A stretch of DNA of 41,806 nucleotides from Candidatus Poribacteria bacterium WGA-3G (lineage in GTDB: Bacteria; Poribacteria; WGA-4E; WGA-3G), in assembly GCA_000406005.1 (NCBI GenBank), contig ASZN01000024.1:27325-69130 (forward strand), written 5' to 3'. Within the stretch, counting starts at the first letter, position 1. Each line of letters begins with the position of its first letter. The notes under the pieces are model-generated. The model was not told the origin of the DNA and did not search any database. It saw only the letters and a program-made list of their open reading frames with translations. Shown here piece by piece: positions 24,294-33,343 of the stretch. Both the position numbers and the translations under genes were made by a program.

Positions 24294-26651
24294 CTACATA
24301 CCGAGCCAACTGCTAAGTATGCCGCCGTATTTTGCGATGAGACCCGCGAACACGACTGACACCATAGACATCAACTTAATCAGGATGTTAAGAGATGGAC
24401 CGGAGGTATCTTTGAACGGGTCGCCGACGGTATCACCGACAATGGTTGCTTTATGTTGGTCGGAACCTTTTTCACCGTATTCTTCTTTGTGTTTGCCTTC
24501 TTCGATAAACTTTTTGGCGTTATCCCATGCGCCACCGGCATTTGCCATCATAATTGCGAGTACGAAGCCGGTTGCTAAACCGCCTGCAAGCAGCCCTAAT
24601 ACACCACCGACATCGAAAATCAGACCGACAGCGACAGGTACAACGATCGCGATGAGTGACGGGAAGATCATCTCGCGTTGCGCGCCAACGGTCGAGATTT
24701 CGACGCAGCGTGCGTAGTCGGGTTTTTCTTCACCCTTCATAATGCCAGGTTTTTCCCGAAATTGGCGACGCACCTCTTCTACCATAGCACCGGCGGCACG
24801 TCCGACGGCTTTCATCGTCAACGCGCAGAAATAGAACGCCATCACTGCGCCGATAAATAACCCGATGAGTACTTGTGGGTTCATCAGCGTGACATCGTAA
24901 TAATCCATGAATTGGCTGACAGAGACCTTCACGGTCTCAACTGTGCCTTCACCTTCAATATCGAGTGTCTCTTTACCTGCCAAGTGGATTAAACCGTATC
25001 GGATTTCTTCCAAGTAGGCGGCTAAGAGCGCGAGTGCCGTTAGCGCGGCTGAACCGATAGCGAACCCTTTACCGGTAGCGGCTGTGGTATTTCCGAGTGC
25101 GTCCAACTGATCCGTGCGTTCTCGGACGCTTTCATCGAGTTTCGCCATTTCCGCGTTTCCACCGGCGTTGTCCGCGATGGGTCCATAAGCATCCGTCGCA
25201 AGCGTTATGCCTAACGTTGCGAGCATGCCGACAGCGGCAATACCGACACCGTAAAGCCCCATCAACGGTTCTTGCATCCCACCGGGGAGGTAATAACTGA
25301 TAGCGACCGCGGAGACGATTGTCAAAACAGGAATTGCCGTTGATTCCATACCGACAGCGATGCCTTCAATGATTACGGTTGCGGGCCCGGTTTGTGCCTG
25401 CTTGGCGATGGCACGCGTTGGCGCATAATCGTGGGAGGTGAAAATTTCGGTAACTTTACCGATAATCAATCCTGCGACGAGTCCAGTGACAATCGCACCC
25501 CATATCTGCCATTTGTTTGGGAGGTCGAGGTAAAGGAGCACCGGGAGCGACAAGATTGCGATACCTATAGCACTGCCGTTGATGCCGAAGTTCAATGAAC
25601 CCATCAACTGCTTCATCGACGCGCCCTCTTTTGTGCGTACCAGATAGATGCCCAAGATGGAGAGAATCACACCGACGCCAGCGATAATCATGGGTGCAGA
25701 GAGATATTTAAGTTGGAGTGCAAGGTCATTGTGATCTCTCGCAGCGACTGCAGCGACACCGAGTGCCGCCGTTGCGAGGATTGAGCCTGCGTAAGATTCG
25801 TAGAGGTCTGCGCCCATACCTGCGACATCGCCGACGTTATCCCCGACATTATCTGCGATGACAGCGGGGTTACGTGGGTCGTCTTCCGGGATGCCTGCCT
25901 CAACTTTCCCGACGAGGTCCGCACCGACGTCCGCGGCTTTTGTATAGATGCCGCCACCGACACGCGCAAAAAGTGCTTGTGTTGAGGCACCCATCCCGAA
26001 GCTGAGCATAATTACAGTAATCTGTGGGAGTGGGTTGACTTCCAAGAATCCGGGCAATATTTTTGGAAAGAGGTAGTAGAGAATGAGGAACCATCCGGTA
26101 ATGTCGAGGAGCGCGAATCCGACGACTATCAAGCCCATGACAGCACCTGCTCTGAACGAGACCTTTAAACCGGCGTTAAGTCCTTGCATGGCGGCACTCG
26201 TTGTGCGGGCGGAGGCGTTGGTCGCGGTCTTCATACCGAGGAAACCGCAGAGCCCTGAGAAGAACCCGCCTGTTAGAAACGCGAACGGAATGACCTTATT
26301 TTGTGCATCAAGGACGAAAGCCATGAAGATGAAGATCAGACAGAGGACGAGAAAGACGATTCCTACGACTTTGTATTGTTGCCTGAGATATGCCATCGCG
26401 CCTTCTCGGACGGATTGCGCTATCTCGCGCATTGTTTCAGTGCCCTCGTCCTGTTTCATCACAACGCGATAGAAATGGTAGGCGAACCCCAAAGCGATGA
26501 GGGCACCGATCGGGGCAATCCACCAGATCGTAGGTATGGCTGGACGAGGGTCTGTTTGGGCAAAAGCCTCGGTGGCTAAACTCAAGATGGGTATGGATAT
26601 CAAAAATGTTTTCCAATTTAGCCACCGCCTTTTGCAAATGGTGTCAAGCAT
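24294..26651 (-). CDS. hppA: Membrane-bound ion-translocating pyrophosphatase
   Basis: A polytopic membrane protein of 785 residues that hydrolyses PPi and pumps H+ or Na+. The PPi-site signature DVGADLVGKVE is at 241-251, followed by the Asp-rich IADNVGDNVGDVAGMGADL. The segment NTTAATGKG (521-529) has A524 and G527, where K+-independent enzymes have Lys and Thr, so this is a K+-dependent type; which ion it pumps cannot be fixed from what I can check by eye. The N-terminus has an extra hydrophobic stretch ending in EAFAQTDP that could be a cleaved signal or an additional helix. The C-terminus is complete. It follows folC by 189 nt, with repeats in the gap. Confidence 0.95.
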   Translation of the reverse strand: MLDTICKRRWLNWKTFLISIPILSLATEAFAQTDPRPAIPTIWWIAPIGALIALGFAYHFYRVVMKQDEGTETMREIAQSVREGAMAYLRQQYKVVGIVFLVLCLIFIFMAFVLDAQNKVIPFAFLTGGFFSGLCGFLGMKTATNASARTTSAAMQGLNAGLKVSFRAGAVMGLIVVGFALLDITGWFLILYYLFPKILPGFLEVNPLPQITVIMLSFGMGASTQALFARVGGGIYTKAADVGADLVGKVEAGIPEDDPRNPAVIADNVGDNVGDVAGMGADLYESYAGSILATAALGVAAVAARDHNDLALQLKYLSAPMIIAGVGVILSILGIYLVRTKEGASMKQLMGSLNFGINGSAIGIAILSLPVLLYLDLPNKWQIWGAIVTGLVAGLIIGKVTEIFTSHDYAPTRAIAKQAQTGPATVIIEGIAVGMESTAIPVLTIVSAVAISYYLPGGMQEPLMGLYGVGIAAVGMLATLGITLATDAYGPIADNAGGNAEMAKLDESVRERTDQLDALGNTTAATGKGFAIGSAALTALALLAAYLEEIRYGLIHLAGKETLDIEGEGTVETVKVSVSQFMDYYDVTLMNPQVLIGLFIGAVMAFYFCALTMKAVGRAAGAMVEEVRRQFREKPGIMKGEEKPDYARCVEISTVGAQREMIFPSLIAIVVPVAVGLIFDVGGVLGLLAGGLATGFVLAIMMANAGGAWDNAKKFIEEGKHKEEYGEKGSDQHKATIVGDTVGDPFKDTSGPSLNILIKLMSMVSVVFAGLIAKYGGILSSWLGM

Positions 26652-26670
26652 TTAAAACCTCTCTTTTTCT

Positions 26671-26730
26671 TTTATAATTTTCCGTGCGGTTCGATGAAGT
26701 AGGTTTGAACATTGAAATTCCTTTCCGTAG
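26671..26730. repeat. Dispersed intergenic repeat, CCTTGCGGTTCG family, copy 5 (diverged)
   Basis: A T-rich start, then CCGTGCGGTTCG, and an end of CCTTTCCGTAGAAAC. It lies 20 nt ahead of the hppA start, the same position relative to its gene as copies 1 and 2. Confidence 0.5.
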
Positions 26731-26773
26731 AAACAAAAAAACACCCAATCAAAACCCCTCCATTTTGCGGCGT

Positions 26774-26801
26774 ACTTGAAGAAACACCCCAGCAAAAACC
26801 C
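26774..26801. repeat. Core fragment of the ACTTACG MITE-like repeat
   Basis: A 28-bp stretch containing GAAACACCCCAGCAAAAACC, identical to the core of the element at 24177-24272, without either terminal repeat. It is in the gap between folC and hppA. Confidence 0.6.
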
Positions 26802-26840
26802 CATAAGCGATCTGCTTCATTACGGGCTTAGGATCTCTCG

Positions 26841-28223
26841 CTAAGAAAGAGGAATTCCAATACGATCTTTCGTTGAAAAATTCGGTTTAAATATTTTAAG
26901 TGCCAAACCGACAAGGTAGAGTGAACCTGTAATACAGATTAGGTCTGTCGGCGATGCGGACGCTAATGCTGCCGTGATTGCGTCTTCTGGGTTTCGAGAC
27001 GCTGTAACACTTGGACATATATTGGACCAGGCGTCTTGTATGACTTCAGCGGGCATCACACGCGGATTATCAAAAACTTGCGTTGTTATAACGGTATCTG
27101 CTGTTTTAGAGAGAACATCACCAATCGTTATCAGATTTTTATCTTTCATCAAACTAACGATAAAAGTCGCTTGATCGTAGCGAAAACACTCACGAAGCGT
27201 CGAACACAAAACTTGCATTGCGGCGGGTGAGTGTGCGCCATCCAATACAACGAGCGGTGCTGACCTAACCGTTTGAATACGTCCCTGCCACTGTACATTT
27301 TTGAATCCGTCACAAACACTGGATTTTGGGATAGCGTATCCCGTCTGTTTTAGGCATTCAATTGCTGCGATAGCCGTCGTCGCGTTCACATATTGGTGGT
27401 AACCGAGAAGGGGTATCGTCAGCTGCGAGTAATTTTCGGTATCCGTTTCCACATCAAACTGTTGTGCAATAGGCACTTTATCGTCGTCCTTGACGAGACA
27501 GCGGATTGATTGGCAATCTGCAGTGTCGGGTTTAAGCGCAACGATTGATGCATTCCGTTCGTTCGCGACTTTTTCAATCACTCCCCGCGCATCCGGATGC
27601 TGTGGGGCGAGTGCGAGTGGACATCCGTCTTTAATGATCTCCGCTTTTTCTGCGGCTATCTCGGCATAAGTTTCGCCTAATATTGCCGTATGTTCCAAAC
27701 CGATCGGCGTAATAACGGTCGTAACAGGTGAGACGACGTTCGTCGCATCCAATCTACCGCCCAAACCGACTTCGATAACGGCAAAGTCTATCGCTTTGTC
27801 AGCAAAATAGGTGAGGGCGAGTGCGGTGTATATTTCAAAAAACGAGACAGGTCCGAATTCGGAAGCGGAGACGGCTTCGATTGCCGGTTTAATGCAGGCA
27901 ATGCAGCACGCAATCTCTACCTCCGAAATCGGTTCACCATCAATACGGCATCTTTCTCGCGGCGTAATGAGGTGTGGTGATGTAAACAAGCCGGTCTTGT
28001 AGCCTGCTTGCGTCAGTACAGACGCGATGAGTGCGGCGGTGGACCCTTTTCCTTTACTTCCAGCGATGTGGATAATCTTTAATCTATCCTGTGGATTACC
28101 GAGCCGGTTCAGCAACAATGAGATTCGGTCGAGATTGTAGAGCCGTGCCTGCCTCGAAAAATCTGGACTTCTTTCATAGTCAATAAATGTTTCAATATAG
28201 GCGAGTGCCGCTTCATAGTTCAT
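26841..28223 (-). CDS. folC: Folylpolyglutamate synthase / dihydrofolate synthase
   Basis: A 460-residue Mur-ligase-family enzyme that adds glutamate to folates, and possibly to dihydropteroate. The P-loop is IAGSKGKGSTAALI (from ~53), the following TGLFTSPHL is the conserved motif with the catalytic Ser/His environment, and VIEVGLGGRLDATNVV is the central Mg2+/ATP region. VVLDGAHSPAAM marks the C-terminal domain. It begins 20 nt after glyA and is very likely in the same transcript, which links polyglutamylation of folates with the main one-carbon-generating enzyme. Confidence 0.95.
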   Translation of the reverse strand: MNYEAALAYIETFIDYERSPDFSRQARLYNLDRISLLLNRLGNPQDRLKIIHIAGSKGKGSTAALIASVLTQAGYKTGLFTSPHLITPRERCRIDGEPISEVEIACCIACIKPAIEAVSASEFGPVSFFEIYTALALTYFADKAIDFAVIEVGLGGRLDATNVVSPVTTVITPIGLEHTAILGETYAEIAAEKAEIIKDGCPLALAPQHPDARGVIEKVANERNASIVALKPDTADCQSIRCLVKDDDKVPIAQQFDVETDTENYSQLTIPLLGYHQYVNATTAIAAIECLKQTGYAIPKSSVCDGFKNVQWQGRIQTVRSAPLVVLDGAHSPAAMQVLCSTLRECFRYDQATFIVSLMKDKNLITIGDVLSKTADTVITTQVFDNPRVMPAEVIQDAWSNICPSVTASRNPEDAITAALASASPTDLICITGSLYLVGLALKIFKPNFSTKDRIGIPLS

Positions 28224-28243
28224 AGTTGTTAGTCAACCGATAC

Positions 28244-29497
28244 CTATTTTAAATATTCATAAATCGGAAATTGTGAGCAGAGGTCCTTGACTTTCTCACG
28301 GATCTGGCGTTTGATGGCGGATTTTTGTCGATTTTCGAGTGCCTCTGTCATAAAGTCAGCGACAAGTACCATTTCATCTTCTTTCATCCCACGCGTTGTA
28401 ATCATGGGCGTACCGAGCCGGATACCGCTTGTCGTTCTCGGTTTTCTTTTGTCAAAAGGGATCGTATTTTTGTTGACGATAATCCCCGCATCTTCCAAAT
28501 GATCGGCAGCTTGCCGTCCACTTAATTTCTCATATTTTGAGGTGAGATCCATGAGCATCAGATGGTTATCTGTTCCACCGCTTACCAACCGGAACCCGTT
28601 TTCGATGAGCCTTGCAGCGAGTGCTTTTGCATTTTTGACGACTTGTGCTTGATATGTCTTAAAATCGGGTTCGCTTGCTTCTTTGAATGCGACGGCTCTT
28701 GCGGCGATCGTGTGCAGGAAAGGACCCCCTTGTAGTCCCGGAAACACAGCACGGTCAATCTGGTCAGCATATTCGGATTTACACATAATCATCGCGCCGC
28801 GAGGACCGCGTAAGGTTTTGTGTGTTGTCGTTGTAATTACATCGCAATAAGGAACAGGATCGGGATGTACACCGCCAGCGATAAGCCCAGCGATATGTGC
28901 TATATCTGCGAGCAGGTATGCGCCGACGGAGTCGGCAACTTGTCGCCATGCGGCAAAGTCGAAGTGTCGAGGATAGGCTGTTGCGCCGACGACGATGAGT
29001 TTCGGACGATGTTCTGTTGCGAGACGTGCGACCGCTGCCATGTCAATCCGTTCGGTTTCAGAATCAACGCCGTAAGCAGCGACATTATAATAGCGTCCTG
29101 AGAAGTTGACTTTATCACCGTGGGTGAGGTGTCCGCCGTGGCTTAGAGACATGGCTAAAATGGTGTCTCTGGGTTCAAGCAGTGCATGGTAGACTGCCAT
29201 ATTCGCTTGGCTACCGGCGTGCGGTTGGACGTTGACGTGTTCAGCACCGAAGAGCACTTTTGCGCGTTCAATTGCGACGGATTCCACCTCGTCCATAAAT
29301 TGACAACCGTTATAGTATCGTTCACCCGGGTAACCTTCGGCGTATTTATTACCGAGGATGCTGCCTTGGATTTCCATAACGGCGCGACTGGCATAGTTCT
29401 CCGACGGGATTAGCATGAGAGAGTCCTGCTGTCGCTTCAGGTCTTTGGCAGCGATCTCAACGATTTGCGGATCGACTTCACCTAATAATTTGTTCAT
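28244..29497 (-). CDS. glyA: Serine hydroxymethyltransferase
   Basis: PLP enzyme that interconverts serine and glycine while loading tetrahydrofolate. The protein has 417 residues, family norm. The PLP lysine is K227 in TTTTHKTLRGPRGAMI, with D198 and H201 in LADIAHIAGLI. The segment NKYAEGYPGERYYNG and the SENYAS start motif are typical. A good promoter lies at 29550-29578, and folC follows after 20 nt. Confidence 0.97.
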   Translation of the reverse strand: MNKLLGEVDPQIVEIAAKDLKRQQDSLMLIPSENYASRAVMEIQGSILGNKYAEGYPGERYYNGCQFMDEVESVAIERAKVLFGAEHVNVQPHAGSQANMAVYHALLEPRDTILAMSLSHGGHLTHGDKVNFSGRYYNVAAYGVDSETERIDMAAVARLATEHRPKLIVVGATAYPRHFDFAAWRQVADSVGAYLLADIAHIAGLIAGGVHPDPVPYCDVITTTTHKTLRGPRGAMIMCKSEYADQIDRAVFPGLQGGPFLHTIAARAVAFKEASEPDFKTYQAQVVKNAKALAARLIENGFRLVSGGTDNHLMLMDLTSKYEKLSGRQAADHLEDAGIIVNKNTIPFDKRKPRTTSGIRLGTPMITTRGMKEDEMVLVADFMTEALENRQKSAIKRQIREKVKDLCSQFPIYEYLK

Positions 29498-29870
29498 CTT
29501 CCACCGCTCGTATTAAGAATTAATGTTGTATTGTAGAATAGATTGGTAAATTTTAACACAGATTTGCCACAAATTCAAATTTTTCGTCATTTTTGTGGCT
29601 TTCTGATGGATGTACCGTGAAACCGGTAGCGTTCTGAACCGTTTGTTATGTTTGTTGCCTCCCGTCTCAGTTTCTTCATCCGAAATAGAGCTCTGTCATC
29701 CATTCGCCATCGTGTGCTGGATTATTTGATTCTATTTTAACATCTTTTCCCAAAGTTTGTCAAAGAGTGGATTGCGGGATGTGCAAATATTTTGTCAATT
29801 TAGTTGCGTTGTACGGCTTACCGTGCTAAACTGATATGCACTATAATTTTCTAAAGAAAGGCATTCATTC
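29498..29870. other. Divergent intergenic region between glyA and the PQQ/TolB-like lipoprotein gene
   Basis: This 373-nt gap holds the glyA promoter (29550-29578) on the minus strand and, on the plus strand, a TATAAT at 29842-29847 without a convincing -35 box. I see no reading frame, terminator hairpin or repeat from the families described elsewhere in the window. Confidence 0.6.
29550..29578 (-). promoter_or_regulatory. Sigma70-type promoter of glyA-folC
   Basis: Minus strand: TTGAAT (29578-29573), 17 nt, TAAAAT (29555-29550), about 52 nt before the glyA ATG. Confidence 0.75.
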
Positions 29871-32084
29871 GTGCATAAGATCATAGCATTGCAGAAAGCG
29901 AAATACCTGTTTGTGCTTATAGGATTCGTGATTGTATGGGGGTGTGATTCACAGCAAAAGCAGCAGACACAGCAACCTGCTGGGCAGCAACCCATACCCT
30001 CTGAAGTGATGGAGCCCATCAGGCCGCCTCGTCCTGAAGACTGGCGGACATTCATGTACGATTTAGGGTTCTCTGGCATGAGTCCTGATGAGGCCCTCAA
30101 ACCGCCGTTGGGTTTGCTGTGGAAATTTAAGACCGGCGGTCCACTCTACGCCTCCCCCGTAATTGCACACGGCGTTCTCTATATCGGTTCAACCGATGGG
30201 AAACTATACGCCCTGGATGCGAAAGCGTGGGACATCAAATGGGTATTCGATGCCGGAGATGCTATTCGCTATTCTGCTACTGTGTTTGGGGATCGGGTCT
30301 ATTTTAGTGCTCGAAACAACAAGGTCTACGCGTTAGCTGCGAAAACAGGTGAGAAACTGTGGGAGTTCAAATCTAAAAATTGGATGGATGCCCCACCGAT
30401 TGTTGCGGATAACACGGTTTATGTCGGGGCGTTCCCTTCAAGGATTTATCTCCTGAACGCGAGTACCGGTGCCCTCGAATCGGTTCGCGAGCGAACGGTT
30501 CATATCCGTGGCATCGAATATGGGTGCTCGAACGGCGTGTTCCGTCCAGTCTTTCCAGAGCACAACGCGAAACTATGGCGAGATTATACGAACGGGAGCG
30601 AGAGTTATCCTGTGACAGCAAACGAAACCGTCTATATTGGCGCGCGTGATGGCAAACTCCACGCTTTTGATACGGTATCAAAGGCGCAGACGTGGGTGTA
30701 CCAGCTCGGCGGTTTTGTGGAAGCTGCGCCTGCAATCTCCGACGGTATCCTCTACGCTGTATCTGGCGATGGCACCGTTTATGCGTTCAGCAACGCAACA
30801 GAAGGGACACCGACGGAGGAGGATCGAAAAATGGGCGTTGTTGTGCATGACACGGCACCCGTTTACACGACCAAGGGCGGCATGTCCGTCCTCTTAAACC
30901 TGAACGATGGCGCGCGTTTGCCTATTGTGCAAGTTTTGGATGGGTGGTATGAAGTCGAACTTCCGAACGGGACACGAGCATGGATGGATAAGTTCGCCTT
31001 CGGTGAGTTCGCAGAGACAGACGGTATCTTGTTCAATACCAATTTCGGACGCGAGCGCGGTCTACCAACCACTGCACCACGTAGGATGCAATTGGTTGAA
31101 GGTGGCGAGTACCCGGTCTGGAGTCCGGATGGAAAACTTATCGCATTTCTGAAAAGGAGTGACCTGGACAGCCGATATTGGCGCGCAAATGAACTATGGA
31201 TCATGGACCCGGCGGGACAGCAGGCGCGGAAACTCTATACCGGACAGTTTTACAATCCGCATCTCTCCTGGTCGCTCGACAGCAGACTTTTGGCGTTTGA
31301 GGTTGATGAGGCGGGGAAACGTTATATCTATACAGTGGATTGGAAATTCGGACGAACTAAGCAGTTGGTTCATGGCGAAGGCCCGGCATGGTCGCCGACT
31401 TCAAACCGCTTGGTATTTAGACGACGCGACATCTCTCAAACTGGGGAGATGGATGTTGTCTATCGTATTAATAGCGACGGTAGCGATTTACGTGTGATTG
31501 CGCGCGTGCCAATTGAACGTTCGCGGCGTTCTTATACCTACCTACCTGCGCCGTCTTGGGCACCGGACGGGACGCGCGTCGCTTTCGGTGTGAACAATGC
31601 AAAATACGTCGGTGTCCGCATCCAAAATATCGATGGCGAACGGTTAAAAGAGATCCAGACCCAACATCAAAAGGTTCACCAACTAAAATGGTCAGCAGAC
31701 GGCACGCGGCTGGCTTATGTGCTGTCGGGTAGTAACCGTCCGGCGGAACGAATTGACAGTCAGTTGCACATATCAGCGTCGGCGCAAACCGTAACACAGA
31801 GTGAAATCCTGAACCACACATCGCCGTCATGGTCGCCGACAGGAAAACAGTTGGCGTATATGGAGCGAGAGGATTGCGAAGGCATCCGCTGGAAGGTCTG
31901 GGTCTATGATTTTGAAAGCGGAAAGAAGGTGCCTATTGCGCGTACGACAATGAAACTGACATCGGTTGTCTGGATGCCGGATGGTAAACATCTCTGTTTA
32001 TGGCAAACGTCGGACTATCTACGCGATAACGCATATAAACCGGCATTGACGAAGGCGTGGATCGTGCCTGTTGATCTCCCTTAG
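29871..32084 (+). CDS. Lipoprotein with PQQ-like propeller, SH3-like domain and TolB-like propeller
   Basis: A 737-residue protein. The start is the GTG at 29871, giving a signal that ends in a lipobox, FVIVWGC, with C25. Residues ~75-310 are a PQQ-like propeller (LYASPVIAHGVLYIGSTDG, KLYALDAKAWDIKW, NTVYVGAFPSRIYLL, AISDGILYAVSGDGTVYAF). Residues ~320-380 look like a bacterial SH3 domain (SVLLNLNDGARLPIVQVLDG, then WYEVELPNGTRAWM). Residues ~400-730 are a WD40/PD40 TolB-like propeller (EYPVWSPDGKLIAFL, RLLAFEVDEAGKRYIYTVD, PSWAPDGTRVAFGV, HTSPSWSPTGKQLAYME). The mature protein would sit outside the cytoplasmic membrane. Its stop overlaps that of the convergent alcohol dehydrogenase by 4 nt. 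Substrate and partners unknown. Confidence 0.85.
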   Translation: MHKIIALQKAKYLFVLIGFVIVWGCDSQQKQQTQQPAGQQPIPSEVMEPIRPPRPEDWRTFMYDLGFSGMSPDEALKPPLGLLWKFKTGGPLYASPVIAHGVLYIGSTDGKLYALDAKAWDIKWVFDAGDAIRYSATVFGDRVYFSARNNKVYALAAKTGEKLWEFKSKNWMDAPPIVADNTVYVGAFPSRIYLLNASTGALESVRERTVHIRGIEYGCSNGVFRPVFPEHNAKLWRDYTNGSESYPVTANETVYIGARDGKLHAFDTVSKAQTWVYQLGGFVEAAPAISDGILYAVSGDGTVYAFSNATEGTPTEEDRKMGVVVHDTAPVYTTKGGMSVLLNLNDGARLPIVQVLDGWYEVELPNGTRAWMDKFAFGEFAETDGILFNTNFGRERGLPTTAPRRMQLVEGGEYPVWSPDGKLIAFLKRSDLDSRYWRANELWIMDPAGQQARKLYTGQFYNPHLSWSLDSRLLAFEVDEAGKRYIYTVDWKFGRTKQLVHGEGPAWSPTSNRLVFRRRDISQTGEMDVVYRINSDGSDLRVIARVPIERSRRSYTYLPAPSWAPDGTRVAFGVNNAKYVGVRIQNIDGERLKEIQTQHQKVHQLKWSADGTRLAYVLSGSNRPAERIDSQLHISASAQTVTQSEILNHTSPSWSPTGKQLAYMEREDCEGIRWKVWVYDFESGKKVPIARTTMKLTSVVWMPDGKHLCLWQTSDYLRDNAYKPALTKAWIVPVDLP

Positions 32085-33250
32085 AACGCATCCTCAAATA
32101 ACGCCACCATATCCGTTTCCGTACATGCTCTCGGATTGAATTTGTGGCAGTGATCGAGCATCGCATCTGCTCCCAATTTAGGGATTTTTGTTCGGTCTAA
32201 ACCTGCATCTCCGAGCCCTTTCGGCATGTTTAGTTCGGCGTTAAAGGCTCTGATTTTATTGATAGCGGCATGTCCCGCTTCATCATTACTCATACGGCTG
32301 GTGTCTATACCCAAAGCGCGAGCGATCTCGGCGTATTTTTCCGTGGCGTGGGAGAAGTTGAATTCCATGACGGGTGGAAGGAGAATTGCGTTTGCCACGC
32401 CGTGCGGGATAGGTGCATCCGTGGAGAGTTGGTGCGCCAGAGAGTGGACGGCACCGAGTCCTTTCTGGAACGAAAACGCTGCCATACACGAGCCTAAGAG
32501 CATCTCACCGCGTGCGGTTACATCACCACCGTCGTGATAGACCTTTTGGATATTCGCGTTCAACATTCTGAGTGCTTGCAACGCAACGCCTTCGGCGATC
32601 GGGTGGTACTTCGTCGCGACATACGCCTCAATACCGTGCGTGATAGCATCCATACCGGTCGCAGCAGTGAGCGCGGGTGGCATACCGAGTGTTATCCCCG
32701 GATCCAAGAGCGCGATGTTCGACATATTCAACGGCGTAACGATTGCGCGTTTCCGCCATCGGTCCGTTGTATTGAACGATGTATCCGTAATAATCGCGCC
32801 TTGTGAAACCTCGCTACCGGTGCCTGCGGTTGTTGGCACACAGATAAGCGGAGGCATATCGTCTCGGATCCGTTCGATGCCACCGACATCCGCGTAATAC
32901 GGTTCCAGCGGCGGTGTGTGAGTTGTCAGGAGACGGATTGCTTTCGCGGCATCCATCACGCTTCCGCCACCGACGGCAATCACGACATCACAGGCTTCCG
33001 ATTTATAGGCTGATACGCCATCGTTAATGCTGAAGTCTGTCGGGTTCGGTTCGATATCTGAATACGTAGCATACGTCAAACCGCTTGCGTTTAAAGCGTC
33101 TATCGCTTTGGCAAGGATACCGGCATTGATAACACCCGCGTCGCTGACCAAGAGTGGTCTTTTGCAGCCAAAAGATTTGACGTGTTCACCTAAATTTTGG
33201 ATAGCACCGTCGCCGAACTCGATTCGTGGCGGTAAAAAATAATTTTGCAT
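32081..33250 (-). CDS. Iron-containing (group III) alcohol dehydrogenase
   Basis: A 389-residue NAD(P)-dependent dehydrogenase. The NAD-binding GGGSVMDAAKAI is at ~94-105, followed by TAGTGSEVSQGAII. Metal ligands by comparison with FucO are D201 and H205 (GMDAITHGIEAY), H269 (AVHSLAHQLS) and H283 (IPHGVANAILLP). Substrate range in this family is wide (alcohols, diols, lactaldehyde), so no symbol is given. The gene is convergent with the lipoprotein at 29871-32084; their stop codons overlap in TTAG. Confidence 0.93.
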   Translation of the reverse strand: MQNYFLPPRIEFGDGAIQNLGEHVKSFGCKRPLLVSDAGVINAGILAKAIDALNASGLTYATYSDIEPNPTDFSINDGVSAYKSEACDVVIAVGGGSVMDAAKAIRLLTTHTPPLEPYYADVGGIERIRDDMPPLICVPTTAGTGSEVSQGAIITDTSFNTTDRWRKRAIVTPLNMSNIALLDPGITLGMPPALTAATGMDAITHGIEAYVATKYHPIAEGVALQALRMLNANIQKVYHDGGDVTARGEMLLGSCMAAFSFQKGLGAVHSLAHQLSTDAPIPHGVANAILLPPVMEFNFSHATEKYAEIARALGIDTSRMSNDEAGHAAINKIRAFNAELNMPKGLGDAGLDRTKIPKLGADAMLDHCHKFNPRACTETDMVALFEDAF

Positions 33251-33291
33251 CTGCTGTCAATTCCTAAAATCTGACGTTTCTGGCATAAAGG

Positions 33292-33319
33292 TAGCGCGAG
33301 GCAGTGATACCCCGCGCTA
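33292..33319 (-). terminator. Hairpin downstream of the secreted jelly-roll gene
   Basis: Stem of 10 bp including one G-U, TAGCGCG..CGCGCTA at its base, loop of 8 nt. It lies 25 nt after the stop at 33344. The T run that follows on the minus strand is short (CCTTTATG), so termination strength is uncertain. Confidence 0.45.
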
Positions 33320-33343
33320 TAGGTTATCTAACGCATTCATAAT

